From Putridiphycobacter roseus (GTDB lineage: Bacteria; Bacteroidota; Bacteroidia; Flavobacteriales_D; Crocinitomicaceae): DNA of 64,000 nucleotides. The notes below the pieces were generated by a model. That model did no database searches, was not told the DNA's origin, and saw only the letters and a program-made list of their open reading frames with translations. Positions 28,388 to 39,100 of this stretch are shown piece by piece; the stretch's first letter is position 1, and each line of letters begins with the position of its first letter. A program made the translations under genes and the position numbers. Location of the stretch: positions 434,001-498,000 of the forward strand of contig NZ_QKSB01000002.1 of assembly GCF_003234935.1 (NCBI RefSeq), written 5' to 3'.

Positions 28388-28833
28388 GTTTGTTTATTTT
28401 AATACAAAAGTAACTACTTTTCCTGCACTTTACCGTAACATAGGTTACTTAAGGATGTCCTTAAAAATAGCAGGTGAAAAACACAAAATACTTTGTAATG
28501 TATTTGAGGAGATCAACCTTTTTTCTAAAAAAACTACTGGCGCAGCAAAAATTTTAATCGGCAAGAAAAACTTTAGTGGTTTAACTTTAATTACTAAAAA
28601 AAAACGTAATTATTTACTGCAACTTTTCACCCTGACTACAAATCGTTTAAATCATTCCTGTTTCTTTTCTGTAGGAATGATAAGGCCTTTGTCTAAAATT
28701 GGTCTTATTATTGTAAGCTGTGCCAAGTATAGCATAGAGACTACTAATTACCTGTTGCGTTTTTTTACCAAAACCCAACCCATTACAAGTCGCTGTTTAT
28801 TTAGTATTTAATACTTAATTAAAAGAATTATTA
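28388..28833. other. Intergenic with one inverted repeat
   Basis: 446 bp between trxA and the sorted secreted protein. ATCATTCCT (28651-28659) pairs with AGGAATGAT (28673-28681) over a 13-base loop. An open frame at 28353-28811 has no recognisable product and overlaps the trxA start, so it is not called. Confidence 0.45.
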
Positions 28834-29865
28834 ATGAATCGATTTCTATTTATGAATTTGCATTTAACACAAATTGTTAAAAAATTCTTTCTGAAAATCT
28901 TATTGGTCCCAGTAATTTTAGGCAGCCACTTTTTTGGCCATAGTCAATGTACCACCGCTATTACTTCGAGCAATGGTTATACCGTTCACATAGAAATTGA
29001 ATTGACTTCTATAATAGCACCTAATTCTTGTCAATGGGGGTATAACTATAATGTTGCTTTTGATTACAACATCAGTTTTAGCGGCAGCAATATCCCTTCT
29101 AGTTTAAGCACATTGCAAGGATATATAGCTTGTAATAGCGCCAATACATTTTATAACTTACCCAACAGTGGTGGTACTGGCACTTCGGCAAGTACAGGAA
29201 ACCAATACAACAATGCCAGTGATTGTGCCTCAGCTACCCCGGAATCTTTAAACTGCAGTGTGGTGGAATTGCAAATTTCAGGACCAGGAATTAATTACCA
29301 AACGGTGACCATGAACTGTACCACCTTACCCGTAGAATTATTACATTTTAATGCCATGCAAAAAGCAGATGAAGTGGCACTTGATTGGGAAACGGCAAGC
29401 GAAATAAATAACAGTCATTTTAATGTAGAACATTCTTTAGACGGAAAAAATTGGGAACAAATTGGTAAAATAAATGGAACGGGCAACTCTTCTTTACCCA
29501 TTGACTATAACTTTAACCACCAATCGCCAGTAGAAGGCATATCGTACTACCGCTTACAACAAGTGGATTTTGATGGTAAATATGAATATTTACCTGTTAA
29601 AAGTGTTGACTTTACATTCCTTACTGAAAGCACAACACTAGTTGCTTACCCCAATCCAACCGCAAGGAATACTATTTTTTTAGCAGGAGCTGCCGAGGAA
29701 CTGCAAGACATCATGGTGTTCAGCATATCCAATCAAAATATTAGCAAACAAATACAGATTCAAAAAGTAAAAGATCAGGAATACAAGTTCGACTTGACCC
29801 AAATTAGCAGTGGCATTTACTTTATTAAAACCAAATCAAAAACGGTGAAGTTTGTAAAGCTGTAA
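28834..29865 (+). CDS. Secreted protein with type IX secretion sorting domain
   Basis: 343 residues. A signal peptide ends at about GSHFFGHSQ; the ATG at 28834 and one at 28852 are both possible. The mature N-terminal half (about 38-170) is Thr/Ser/Asn-rich with several cysteines and no known fold. It is followed by a domain typical of Bacteroidota (LPVELLHFNAMQKADEVALDWETASEINNSHF) and a C-terminal sorting domain (YPNPTARNTIFLAG, then SSGIYFIKTKSKTVKFVKL). The product is exported across the outer membrane by the type IX system and attached to or released from the surface. Confidence 0.88.
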   Translation: MNRFLFMNLHLTQIVKKFFLKILLVPVILGSHFFGHSQCTTAITSSNGYTVHIEIELTSIIAPNSCQWGYNYNVAFDYNISFSGSNIPSSLSTLQGYIACNSANTFYNLPNSGGTGTSASTGNQYNNASDCASATPESLNCSVVELQISGPGINYQTVTMNCTTLPVELLHFNAMQKADEVALDWETASEINNSHFNVEHSLDGKNWEQIGKINGTGNSSLPIDYNFNHQSPVEGISYYRLQQVDFDGKYEYLPVKSVDFTFLTESTTLVAYPNPTARNTIFLAGAAEELQDIMVFSISNQNISKQIQIQKVKDQEYKFDLTQISSGIYFIKTKSKTVKFVKL

Positions 29866-30065
29866 AAATTACTTCGTATTAAAACTTTTACGGAATACCT
29901 CAGATTAACTAAAGGATAGTAGATTGCACTGCCACTCCAAAGTAGGCACGCCTTCCATTTTACGGACTATTGAATGGCAAAACGGTATCAATCAATCCTA
30001 GTTCCAATAAAAAAAATTTGAGGGATTTTTGAAAACCAGTCTACAGTAAAAACTATGTGTTGGAC

Positions 30066-30818
30066 TTACTCCCCTTTACCCAAAACAGCATCAATATGCC
30101 ACACCAAACGTTGAAATGTACCACGGTCAATCGATTTTTGTCCGGACAGCATGGCGGTAAAAAATACAGGGGTTCCATTTAATGCGCCAGCTTGCACCAT
30201 TTTTTCGGTCCCTAAGGTTTGGTCGAATTCATATTTGTAATCCATCCAAACACCCACTTCTCTGCCATCCACCAATTGCTTACTATTGCCACTCATTAAT
30301 TCCCTTGCCAAGGTGTTCGACACCACAATCACTTTTGGTTTTAATGCCGTAATTATTTCATTGGCTACTGCCAATTGCTCCAAAATAAAATCCTGACCGC
30401 GTTTGGCCTTCAATAAATGATTTTCTATGTAAGGTTGTTGCGTTTCACGCAAGACCAACAAGTCCAATTGCGTCCAGGTAATTTCACGCTGATAACTTGC
30501 CTTCAAATCTTCTTCTATTTTATAAAAGGGACGAAAATAACCAGGCCCATTTTTTGGTTTCGCATAAGCTTGACGCACCTGCGGACGGTCGGGTTGAAAA
30601 GATGGGTTAATACCAATAAACAAGACATCCGGATTATTTATTTCTGCATCAAACTGAAACTCAAACCCTCTATTTAACAAAGGAGTATCCTCCACTTTTG
30701 TCGGTCCGTTAATGGGCGTTGTACTGTACTTATCCCAAATTTTCTGGTATTGTTCTACTAATTCGCTTGCTTGCATATTTTCTAAAACTGGTGGTGGTGG
30801 TGATGATAATTTTGGCAA
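30066..30818 (-). CDS. Uracil-DNA glycosylase superfamily protein
   Basis: 250 residues. DVLFIGINPSFQPD at 64-77 matches the first motif of the uracil-DNA-glycosylase fold (GxNPS), and VFFTAMLSGQKSIDRGTFQRLVWHI near the end fits the loop with a conserved Ser/His region. The middle helix KPKVIVVSNTLAREL is also as expected. The family includes many proteins without tested glycosylase activity, so the enzymatic role is not certain. The proline-rich start (SSPPPPV) is unusual. Confidence 0.6.
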   Translation of the reverse strand: MPKLSSPPPPVLENMQASELVEQYQKIWDKYSTTPINGPTKVEDTPLLNRGFEFQFDAEINNPDVLFIGINPSFQPDRPQVRQAYAKPKNGPGYFRPFYKIEEDLKASYQREITWTQLDLLVLRETQQPYIENHLLKAKRGQDFILEQLAVANEIITALKPKVIVVSNTLARELMSGNSKQLVDGREVGVWMDYKYEFDQTLGTEKMVQAGALNGTPVFFTAMLSGQKSIDRGTFQRLVWHIDAVLGKGE

Positions 30819-30890
30819 AGTTATTTTAATCTTTTGGTAAATCTACTTTTATTGGCAGGAAAGGCGTTGTTTTTTTTATTTGAGCCGCTC

Positions 30891-31345
30891 GGCCTTCGAG
30901 TCCCGAGCTACGCTCGCCTCAGGCACCCGCTAGCTTTGGAGTACTACTAGGCTATTCAATGGCCTCGAAGGGCAGGCACCCGCTAATATTATAATCAACC
31001 GATTGTGTATATGGCCCCCCTAAGGTGTCGGTGGGGGCTGCGCCCTGAGGATTTTATAAACGATAGTTTATAAAATGGTCCCGATAGCTATCGGGACGAA
31101 GGGCAGGCGCCCGCTAATATTATAATCAACCGATTGTGTGTATTTGGCATCCCTAAGATGTCGGGGGGCTGCGCCCTGAGGATTTTATAAACGGTAGTTT
31201 ATGAAATGGTCCCGATAGCTATCGGGACGAAGGGCAGGCACCCGCTAATATCATGATCAACCGATTTGTGTGTATTTGGCATCCCTAAGGTGTTGGGGAG
31301 TACTGCGAAAAAGTAGCGGGTATTTCAATAAAAAAACATTATATT
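30891..31345. repeat. Palindromic repeat cluster A, with 131-bp tandem repeats
   Basis: At 30891-30932 lies one element: the stem CGAGC/GCTCG with the loop TAC, flanked by GGCCTTCGAGTCC and CCTCAGGC. From 30983 a 131-bp unit is repeated directly (starts at 30983, 31114 and 31245, the last one incomplete). Each full unit holds the stem ATTTTATAAAC/GTTTATAAAAT and the stem CCCGATAGC/TATCGGG. In the second unit the right arm reads GTTTATGAAAT, which keeps the pair as G-T. A half element (CTATTCAATGGCCTCGAAG) is at about 30952. It fills the 554-bp gap in front of the gene at 31373. Confidence 0.85.
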
Positions 31346-31372
31346 CGTCGTATACAGCTCAAATACACCGCT

Positions 31373-31987
31373 ATGAAAATCATCCTCTTACTCCTTTTTA
31401 TCCTATCGATTAATTACAGCTATTCGCAAGACTATATCCTCAAAAAAAATGGCAATAAAATAAAAGTAAAAATTGTAGAGATACAGACGGAGAAAATAAA
31501 ATTCCTGCGGTACTCCGATTTGGATGGGCCCACTTATAGTATCAAAAAAGAAAAAGTTGCTAAGATTATTTATGAAAATAAAGAAGTCGTTGACATTATT
31601 GTTCCGCCAGTAGTGCCCCCAGTAACCAACAAAACAGAAACGGTTGACTTGGACAGTAACCGAATAAAATACTTAACCGTGCACAAGGGGAATTATTATG
31701 AAGGTGGTATAGCCATTAGCAAAAAGGAGTTTTTAAAAATCCTTTCCACCAATCCATACGCCAGTAACGAACTACAAAGGCGCAGGAATTTAATTACCGG
31801 TGCAATTACTTGTATTTTCGTCGGTACGGCAACGGGAGTGTTGGGCGTATTAAATGGCCCTTACTATCTCGTCCAAACAGGCAGCAGCTTAATCACCACC
31901 GGCATCATTGTCGGGCTTTTTGCCCCTACCCGCTTCTGGAAAGCAGTAGAGGAATATAACCGTGGGTTAGATAGGGAGCGAGTTTAA
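31373..31987 (+). CDS. Exported protein of unknown function
   Basis: 204 residues. A signal peptide (MKIILLLLFILSINYSYSQ) is followed by a short beta-rich domain (ILKKNGNKIKVKIVEIQTEKIKFLRYSDLDGPTYSIKKEKV), a pattern very common in Bacteroidota secreted or periplasmic proteins. A proline-rich linker (VPPVVPPVTNK) and a C-terminal part with two hydrophobic segments (about 142-185) come after it. The latter would anchor it in a membrane. The gene is enclosed by palindromic repeats on both sides. No function is assigned. Confidence 0.7.
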   Translation: MKIILLLLFILSINYSYSQDYILKKNGNKIKVKIVEIQTEKIKFLRYSDLDGPTYSIKKEKVAKIIYENKEVVDIIVPPVVPPVTNKTETVDLDSNRIKYLTVHKGNYYEGGIAISKKEFLKILSTNPYASNELQRRRNLITGAITCIFVGTATGVLGVLNGPYYLVQTGSSLITTGIIVGLFAPTRFWKAVEEYNRGLDRERV

Positions 31988-31997
31988 ATAATGCGCT

Positions 31998-32036
31998 TGG
32001 CCTTCGAGTCCCGAGCTACGCTCGCCTCAGGCGCCC
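31998..32036. repeat. Palindromic element, single copy
   Basis: It is GGCCTTCGAGTCC, the stem CGAGC/GCTCG with loop TAC, then CCTCAGGCG, nearly identical to the element at 30891. It begins 11 bp after the stop of the 31373 gene. Here the outer arms pair as GCCT/AGGC plus GAG/CTC with a two-base bulge. Confidence 0.8.
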
Positions 32037-32615
32037 GCTAGCTTTGGAGGACAGGCACCCGCTCACTTTGTAGTAGTACTACACCAATGCAAGTACTTCA
32101 ACAGCAATTGGGCATAGTTTTCTTGTGCTGTTTATGATGAAGATGATGGACCTAGGTGGTAAATGTAGGGAAAATTGGAGCTCAATGTAGGTTGCTTGGC
32201 GAATATGGGATTTGGGTTGTTTAATTGAGGGAGGTGCTGTTTGATGTAGGTGGCTTTATCTATAGATGCCGAAGTAGATGTTTTAATAAACTTAAATTCA
32301 AAGCTTCGATCAATCAAATTACAAACTTATATTTTTGAAGATTCAGTAATAATACTACCAGTGTATTTATGCCAAAATTTCTGTTACTAAACTATTACTC
32401 ATTTATGCTCTTGTTTTTTTGACTACCTAGCCCCACTTTCCGTTGTATCTTATTTTTGACTGTATAGGTCTAAGCTGCGAAAAAGGGCGCATTTGGATTA
32501 GGGGATATGGTGGGTTTACAACAATATTATTGAGAAGCAGAACTCTAAAAACAACAGTTTCTAACCCACACTTTAAAGGGTGCCAAAAGTCATTTTTTTT
32601 ACTCAGATTTGCAGT
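32037..32615. other. Intergenic at the left edge of the defence island
   Basis: No gene is recognisable in 579 bp. The first part is G-rich on the plus strand and holds a low-complexity minus-strand frame (32132-32317) that resembles nothing known. The last part must carry the promoter of the XRE-dpt operon. Base composition becomes AT-richer rightwards, which suggests that the island boundary lies here. Confidence 0.5.
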
Positions 32616-32861
32616 ATGAAAACTAATCATTCTCAGGAAGTTAATTTTGATTTCATTGCTACTAGATTAAAAGAGTTTAGGGTTAAAAAAGGATATTCCA
32701 ATTATGAACATTTAGCCTATGAAATTGGTATTTCTAGATCACAGTATGGCCGCTATGAAAAAGGAGCAAATATGAAACTCAGCACTCTTTTTAAAATACT
32801 AGAATTCCTAGAAGTTAGTGTGGAAGAGTTTTTTAAAGGAATAGATGAATATAATTCTTAA
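32616..32861 (+). CDS. XRE family DNA-binding regulator
   Basis: About 81 residues from the ATG at 32616 (MKTNHSQEVNF). A GTG at 32580 would add 12 residues. The helix-turn-helix of the Cro/CI type covers about 15-70 (RLKEFRVKKGYSNYEHLAYEIGISRSQYGRYEKGAN). It is the first gene of the plus-strand set and is followed after 57 bp by dptF. A local control of the restriction genes is inferred. In many Dnd loci the dndB product has that role, and dndB is absent here. Confidence 0.85.
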   Translation: MKTNHSQEVNFDFIATRLKEFRVKKGYSNYEHLAYEIGISRSQYGRYEKGANMKLSTLFKILEFLEVSVEEFFKGIDEYNS

Positions 32862-32918
32862 AAACCTCAGAACTATAGTTCAACCAAAGATATCAAAATA
32901 CCTTAAACAATTAAAAGA

Positions 32919-34679
32919 ATGAACACAAGTCATCCGTTAGCAAAAGAACTTCAAAAACTTAGTGAATCCTCTAGGCATGCGATAGCAGATGGGAACTCTA
33001 TAGAACTAGATGAGTTTAGTGAATATTTACACATTAAAAGAGATGTAGAGAAGGAGCTTATTAGTAAAATAAAAAAAGGATTAGAACATTCCGAAGCTCA
33101 ATTAGTATTAGTCTGTGGAAATGTAGGTGATGGGAAATCACATATACTTTCCTATCTAAATAAAGAGTTAAAGGATGAGTTAAATGAATTTACGATTCAT
33201 AATGATGCTACTGAATCTTTTAACCCAAATGAGAATTCAAATGAAACGTTAAATAGAGTGTTAAATGGGTTCAGAGATGATAATATAAACGAGTCTTTTG
33301 ATAAAATCATATTAGCTATAAACTTAGGTACTCTGAGTAATTTTTTAGAAGAATATGGTGAAGATTACGGAAAACTTAAAGCATATATTGATCAGAATAA
33401 AATATTAGATTCTGATATTATTGAAACAGATAGTCTATTGAGTAATTCGTTCTTTCATCATGTTAACTTTACGGATTATCATATGTATTCCTTGACATCT
33501 GAAGGGCCTAAATCTAAAATAATATCAACTTTACTTGAACGAATTATTGCTGACAATCCAAAAAATTTAATTTTTAAAGCGTATAAAAATATAAAAAAGG
33601 AAGATTGGAGCATTAATTGTCCAATTCGATACAATTTTGAGTTTTTAATGAATGCTGAAAATGGAGAAGCATTAATGAATCTAATTGTACAAGCAATAGT
33701 TAAGAATAAGGAGATTGTTTCTGTTCGTTCATTATTGAACTTCTTTTTCGATTTGATTGTTCCTATTGGTTTAAAATGGGATGATTTATTTTCATATAAA
33801 GAACAGATAAATAGTATAAATGAAGATGAGTATTTGTCATACTTAGCTCCAAATTATTTGTTTGAACACCCAGAGCTTTCCAAATTGTTTTTAACTATAG
33901 AGAAGCTTGACCCTTGTAAATATAGGTACGTAGGTTTGGATGCTAGTTTAATTAAGCTAATCAATGCTGAAAAACCTAGCAGTGTTTTCACTGAATGTAT
34001 TGGAGAGGAAAGAATAAAGGGACTTGAAAATAGAATAGACTTAGGAATAGAGGAAGATAAAAAGAAATTAAAACCAGAAGTCTTAACTAAGCTTTTTATG
34101 AGGCTCAATTTCTTTAGTAATAGAAAACAAATCGCAAAATTAAGTGATCCATTCTTCGAAGAATTTGTGACAGATCTTTATCATTTTAATAATAGTAAGA
34201 TGTCGGTGATTAAAAGCACATATAATTTAGTTGAAGAAGCTGCTAGGAAATGGTATGGAGACCCTAAAAAGAATAAAAAAGTCATATTGAATTTAGTAAA
34301 GAATCAATCTAAATATAGAGTTCTAAAAGACTTTAAAGTGAAACCAAAACCTAATGTTCATGAAGAGAGAAACCTTCCAGTTCTAACAAAATTTACTGAA
34401 ACTTTTAGCTTATATTTTGAGTTGGAAGAAAATCGTGAGATTATAAAAGTAAATATTGATTTTGGTCTATATGATATATTAAAAAAAATATTGAAAGGTT
34501 ATCGACCTAATAAAAAAGATAACAATAATCATATTTCATTTATCAATTTTATTAATAAGCTTGTTAAGCAAAATAATAATGCAGAGGCGTTAGAAATTGA
34601 TGAAGTTAATATTGGAAAGGCTTCAGATTATGAATTAGTAATAGATCACTTTGGAGAGTATAAATTTAGAGCTATATGA
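32919..34679 (+). CDS. dptF: DNA phosphorothioation-dependent restriction protein DptF
   Basis: 586 residues. A Walker A motif, GNVGDGKS, is at 67-74 (LVLVCGNVGDGKSHILSYL). The overall length and sequence match DptF/DndF, the P-loop component of the DndFGH restriction complex. That complex attacks DNA lacking phosphorothioate at the host sites. It overlaps dptG by four bases (ATGA), so the products are probably made in a fixed ratio. Confidence 0.9.
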   Translation: MNTSHPLAKELQKLSESSRHAIADGNSIELDEFSEYLHIKRDVEKELISKIKKGLEHSEAQLVLVCGNVGDGKSHILSYLNKELKDELNEFTIHNDATESFNPNENSNETLNRVLNGFRDDNINESFDKIILAINLGTLSNFLEEYGEDYGKLKAYIDQNKILDSDIIETDSLLSNSFFHHVNFTDYHMYSLTSEGPKSKIISTLLERIIADNPKNLIFKAYKNIKKEDWSINCPIRYNFEFLMNAENGEALMNLIVQAIVKNKEIVSVRSLLNFFFDLIVPIGLKWDDLFSYKEQINSINEDEYLSYLAPNYLFEHPELSKLFLTIEKLDPCKYRYVGLDASLIKLINAEKPSSVFTECIGEERIKGLENRIDLGIEEDKKKLKPEVLTKLFMRLNFFSNRKQIAKLSDPFFEEFVTDLYHFNNSKMSVIKSTYNLVEEAARKWYGDPKKNKKVILNLVKNQSKYRVLKDFKVKPKPNVHEERNLPVLTKFTETFSLYFELEENREIIKVNIDFGLYDILKKILKGYRPNKKDNNNHISFINFINKLVKQNNNAEALEIDEVNIGKASDYELVIDHFGEYKFRAI

Positions 34680-36157
34680 GTAGAATAGAATTATTAAGAG
34701 AAGGAGTAAATAGCCTTGAAGACGTATATATAAAAAAAGATGGTGGATTTAAAGGTCATAAGACAGGTTCTAGGATTAAATTAATGCCTTTCGTAACGAA
34801 TTACACGGATGCTTGTAGTTCTGACTTTAGATCTTTTCAAGGAGTGGTGGGTGAATGCTTTAGAATTTCTTCTAATAATAGCTTTGATAAAAAGTTTAAT
34901 ACCGATAAGGAAACATCCTTTAAAAAGAAATTAAGAAATTCAATTATAGAAAAAGCATTAGATAAAGTAGAGACTGAGAATAAAGAAGAATTGAAAGATA
35001 TTATTATAAAATTATTTTTCGAGGATGATGCTGGTTTAATCAAGTTTAATAATCAGGTTTTACCGTTCATGAATTTTACTTTTGAACATCCACAATTAAA
35101 TGAAACAGCACGATTCTTTTACGATATATTTCTAAATGAAGAGGAAATAGACTTGAATGAATTAACATCAAGTAATAATGGAAATTTACTTTATAAACTA
35201 ATTATTGAATGTTTGCCAGAACTTCATTCAATTAAATCGACTAAAACAGATATTATTTATCAGAATATATTTCCAGAAATAAAGGATATGTTTTTGGAAG
35301 ATTTTAAATTTTTATCCTCAAATGAAGAAACATTTTTAAAACATATTGAAGATTTATTTAAATACTATTATTTTCTTTACTTCACTCAGTTTACTCAAAG
35401 ACTATGCTCATTTGGAGATAATTCAAAATTTTCGCCAGTATATTTTTCCATGGATTGGGAAACCTTATCTGAATCAAGAAAAGCTTTTCAATTTGGCTGG
35501 AAAAAACTCTCGTATAATTTACTAGGGTTATTTGAACATGCAAACACTCTCGAATTATTAAACTACATTACTATAGATGGCAATCAACTCGGAGATTATG
35601 TTTCTATCAGAGAGAAATATGATCAGCTATCAGTTCCTGAAAAAAATGAGTTTATTGATAAAGTTAAAGAGGTCTCTTTATTTTATACAAGTCATATTAC
35701 GGTTTTTGATACAGGTGCTAATTGGGAACAATGTGAAATAGAACTTGGTCAATATCTAGAAAGAACGGCAGATAAACAAAGAGATGAACTTAATATTGAA
35801 ATTATTTCCTTGAATAAAAGGTTAAAATATCAATTTGATAATTCTCCAAGGAAAAGCGCAAGGGATAAATATGATAGATGGTTATTTTTATTTTGTAAAT
35901 CAAACTATACTAAAACAAGAGGTAGATTAGGTTCTACTACTGTATTGAATCAAGAGTTGTTACTGTTTTTAACAAAGTTATGTGTAGGGGGTGAAGACAA
36001 AATTAGGTTAAATCTTCTTTGGGAAAGACTTGAGAAGAGAGGGATTGTTTTTGATGAGATTACCAAAACAGAAATAATTAAACTATTTGAGAGAATTAAT
36101 TTACTAGAGAAAAAAAGTGATAGCGGAGATGCACAATATGTCAAAACAATTATATAA
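34676..36157 (+). CDS. dptG: DNA phosphorothioation-dependent restriction protein DptG
   Basis: 493 residues without a P-loop. The assignment rests on similarity of length and sequence pattern to DptG and on its position between dptF and dptH, the constant order of the restriction module. The C-terminal section with LTKLCVGGEDKIRLNLLWERLEKRGIVFDE looks like a winged helix. The biochemical role of DptG is not settled; it is needed for restriction. It overlaps dptF by 4 bases and dptH by about 20. Confidence 0.87.
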   Translation: MSRIELLREGVNSLEDVYIKKDGGFKGHKTGSRIKLMPFVTNYTDACSSDFRSFQGVVGECFRISSNNSFDKKFNTDKETSFKKKLRNSIIEKALDKVETENKEELKDIIIKLFFEDDAGLIKFNNQVLPFMNFTFEHPQLNETARFFYDIFLNEEEIDLNELTSSNNGNLLYKLIIECLPELHSIKSTKTDIIYQNIFPEIKDMFLEDFKFLSSNEETFLKHIEDLFKYYYFLYFTQFTQRLCSFGDNSKFSPVYFSMDWETLSESRKAFQFGWKKLSYNLLGLFEHANTLELLNYITIDGNQLGDYVSIREKYDQLSVPEKNEFIDKVKEVSLFYTSHITVFDTGANWEQCEIELGQYLERTADKQRDELNIEIISLNKRLKYQFDNSPRKSARDKYDRWLFLFCKSNYTKTRGRLGSTTVLNQELLLFLTKLCVGGEDKIRLNLLWERLEKRGIVFDEITKTEIIKLFERINLLEKKSDSGDAQYVKTII

Positions 36158-39100
36158 ATATATATCAACTTTATTAGTTGATTATTTTAAGAGCCAAATG
36201 CTATTTTCTGGAGAAAGATTTAATCTTTATTTGGAGAATGAAGAGCACGTAAAAGGATTATATCAAGAACTGAGTGAAACTTGGATTTCTTCTGAAGAAT
36301 TTATCTACAAACATCCAGAGGGGGATGGTACAGAATACAAAACGTACTATTTGAAACTGGGGGAGATAAAGCTAATAATTGCTTCAAGTGAAAATGCTTC
36401 TGAAGATTACTTTACTATGCTTAGAAATCAAGTAGCAGAGCAAAAGGGGGTTTTTGAAAACACTGCAATTTTAATTTTGTTTAGTGGAAAATTAGATAGT
36501 TTGATAGGAGGAAGTGGGAGTTTGATAAAAGAAGGTATGCCTCTTCATTATAAGGCTTTTAAACAAAAGTTACTTCATGATATTGAGAGTTTAAGTGAAT
36601 TAAAAAAGTTTGAAAAAATCACATTAAAAGAAGTTTTAGAACAAAAAACAAAAAGTGTTGTAGAGGATAATAATTCAATTTTTGATTACGAACAAATAAT
36701 TACAACCTTAGTCAATAAAAAGATTAGGACGGAAGATTATCAGAATCTAGGCTTGTTTAAAAATCAAGAGTTGTCTTCTCTTTCGGAAACAAAAAATATC
36801 AAACATGCACTTAAAGATAATTTTGAACTTTTTGAAAGGTTAGAGAATATTCATTTACATGGAAACCCAGAGGTTGATCTAGAAAAATTAGTTTCAGAAA
36901 CAGGTAAACAAAAATTATCTAAAGAAGATTGGAATGAATATGATTTTTCCGAAATAGTAAAATGGAAAAGAGATAAGCAAGAAAGAAAAGCGCCCGTGTT
37001 TTTGGAGGTAATTGGGAGTAATATTTTTAATACTATATGGCCTAAGGCAGATGGAGATACAACTTCGGCTAAAAGAAATAATAGTATTGTAATTTTTAAT
37101 CCAGATAATGAGTTTCCATTTGAGATTGAATTAAAATTTGATCAATCTACAAGGAAAGAGGGGATAAACTTAGTGAAAGGGAAAGAAAATTTAAGTGTGT
37201 CGAGTAGTGGACATAGTTTGAAAGTTGAAATATCAGCTTTAGAAAATAACGATCCAATTAGTGTAATACATTATAAAGATGATGCGACTAATAAAATTTA
37301 CAAGTTTAAAATTCTAATACTGCCAGTTGTAGAAACTTTTCTTAAAAATTTTGATACTAATTTTACCATTAGTAATAATATTAAATATCCTCAACTTTTA
37401 TTAAATGATTCAAATGAATTAATATTTAATTCTGGAATTGGATCTACTATTGAAGAGCAACTTGAAGTAAATAAGAATTATGAAATTGATCAGGAATCAG
37501 AATTTAAAATCAATATTGATTATGCATTAATATCTGATGATTTAACTCCATTTGAAGTAACTGTGAATGAAGTAACTATACCTGTTGCAATAAAAACTGA
37601 AAGTGAACCGCCAAAGCCAATTATTGGATTAGATGTATGGAAAGACAAAAGACAGTTTGAAGCAAATTTTAGATATACATATGAAGAAGATGTTTTTAAA
37701 TTACAATTTAAAAATAATGAACGTACGGTTAGAAGTGAATTCAGGAAAAATTTATTGCTAGAAAAACAAATTATAGAGTCTGATTCTTTTTTCTGGACAG
37801 AAAAATCTGACAATGAATTAGGAGGTGGTAGTTTAGAGATAAGTGATGATTTAAAGAATTCTTTTAATGCTTTAAGAAACTTCTATAAAGAAAAGGATTA
37901 TTTACCAAGTTTAGTTTTCTTAAAAGGGGAAGTAAAAAAGTTGGCTGAGGATTATATTGAAGTCTTTTTAAGGGAACTTCATTCGATAAAAGAGAATAAG
38001 CCGGTAAACAAAAGTGAAAGAGACTTAATCTGGCTAGGAGTAGTTAAAGAGCAATTTAATGAAGGATTAATTAAATACAGTCCTCTTCATCCTATAAATA
38101 TTGTTTATCAATTATCTTTAAATGAGCAAATAGGTAAAGAAGAAGTATATAGTGCAATTTTAAAAAGATTAAACTCGGCTAATCTTATACCATTTATAGA
38201 AAATGACAAAAAAGTTTATATGCCTGTAGATTCTGATGATTCTCCAGAATGGACTTATTATACCGAATACTTGCAATCAGAAAAGTCTGTTCCGCAAAAT
38301 TTCATTAAAAAGCTAATTACATCAAAGCTGGAAGGCTTTACACATAATTTTGACTTTCTATTTTCTCAATCTAATTACTCTCCTATAATTTTAAATGTTA
38401 TAAATCTTGGAGATTGTAATGAAGTGTTACAAGGAATTTTCGAGTATTATAGAGTTTATTTAAATAAAAACACTACAAAACGTCCTGTTAACCTGCATCC
38501 AATAGAAATTAATATTTATGGGTCAGAAAATTTAGTAACCAAATTTGAAGAGTTAACCTACTATGATAAGGTCGAGGATGTAGAAGAAAAGCTGGATGTT
38601 AAACTTAAAACCCATAATTTCGAGAAAGAAGACTTGTTAAATGTTTTCTTGGAAAAAGTTAATTTTTATAGAAAACCATTTCCAAAATCCACTGAAGAGT
38701 ATGAATACGCTCATATAACTTTTTATCAATTTGATAGAAATCAAATTGAACGGAATACTAATAAAGTTGACAATGTAAAGTCTGGTTTGTCAATGAATGG
38801 ATTAATGTCAGATGTTTCTTCTAGTCCTATGAATGACACATACAGAACAGGATTTGGAACTGCAAGTATGCCAAATAATGAAACCAATTTATCCAAACTT
38901 GTTTGTTCATATAATGCTTTAGTAAATGTAGCAACAAGTGGTGAAAATTTTGAATTAGACAAAGCTATTTGCTCTACCATTAATTTCAGTATTAAAGAAC
39001 ATCTTGATAAATTATACATCAACTCTCAATGGGTAACTTATATTGATCCTAAAGTTGATTTAGATTTTTTCAAAGAGAAAGATGACTTAGTTATCATTCA

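Noticed and set aside
28353..28811. 152-codon plus-strand frame
   Set aside because: It overlaps the trxA start in antisense, has no family resemblance and no promoter-like start.
32132..32317. Minus-strand 61-codon frame at the island edge
   Set aside because: Low-complexity sequence with no recognisable domain. It is more likely chance in G-rich DNA.
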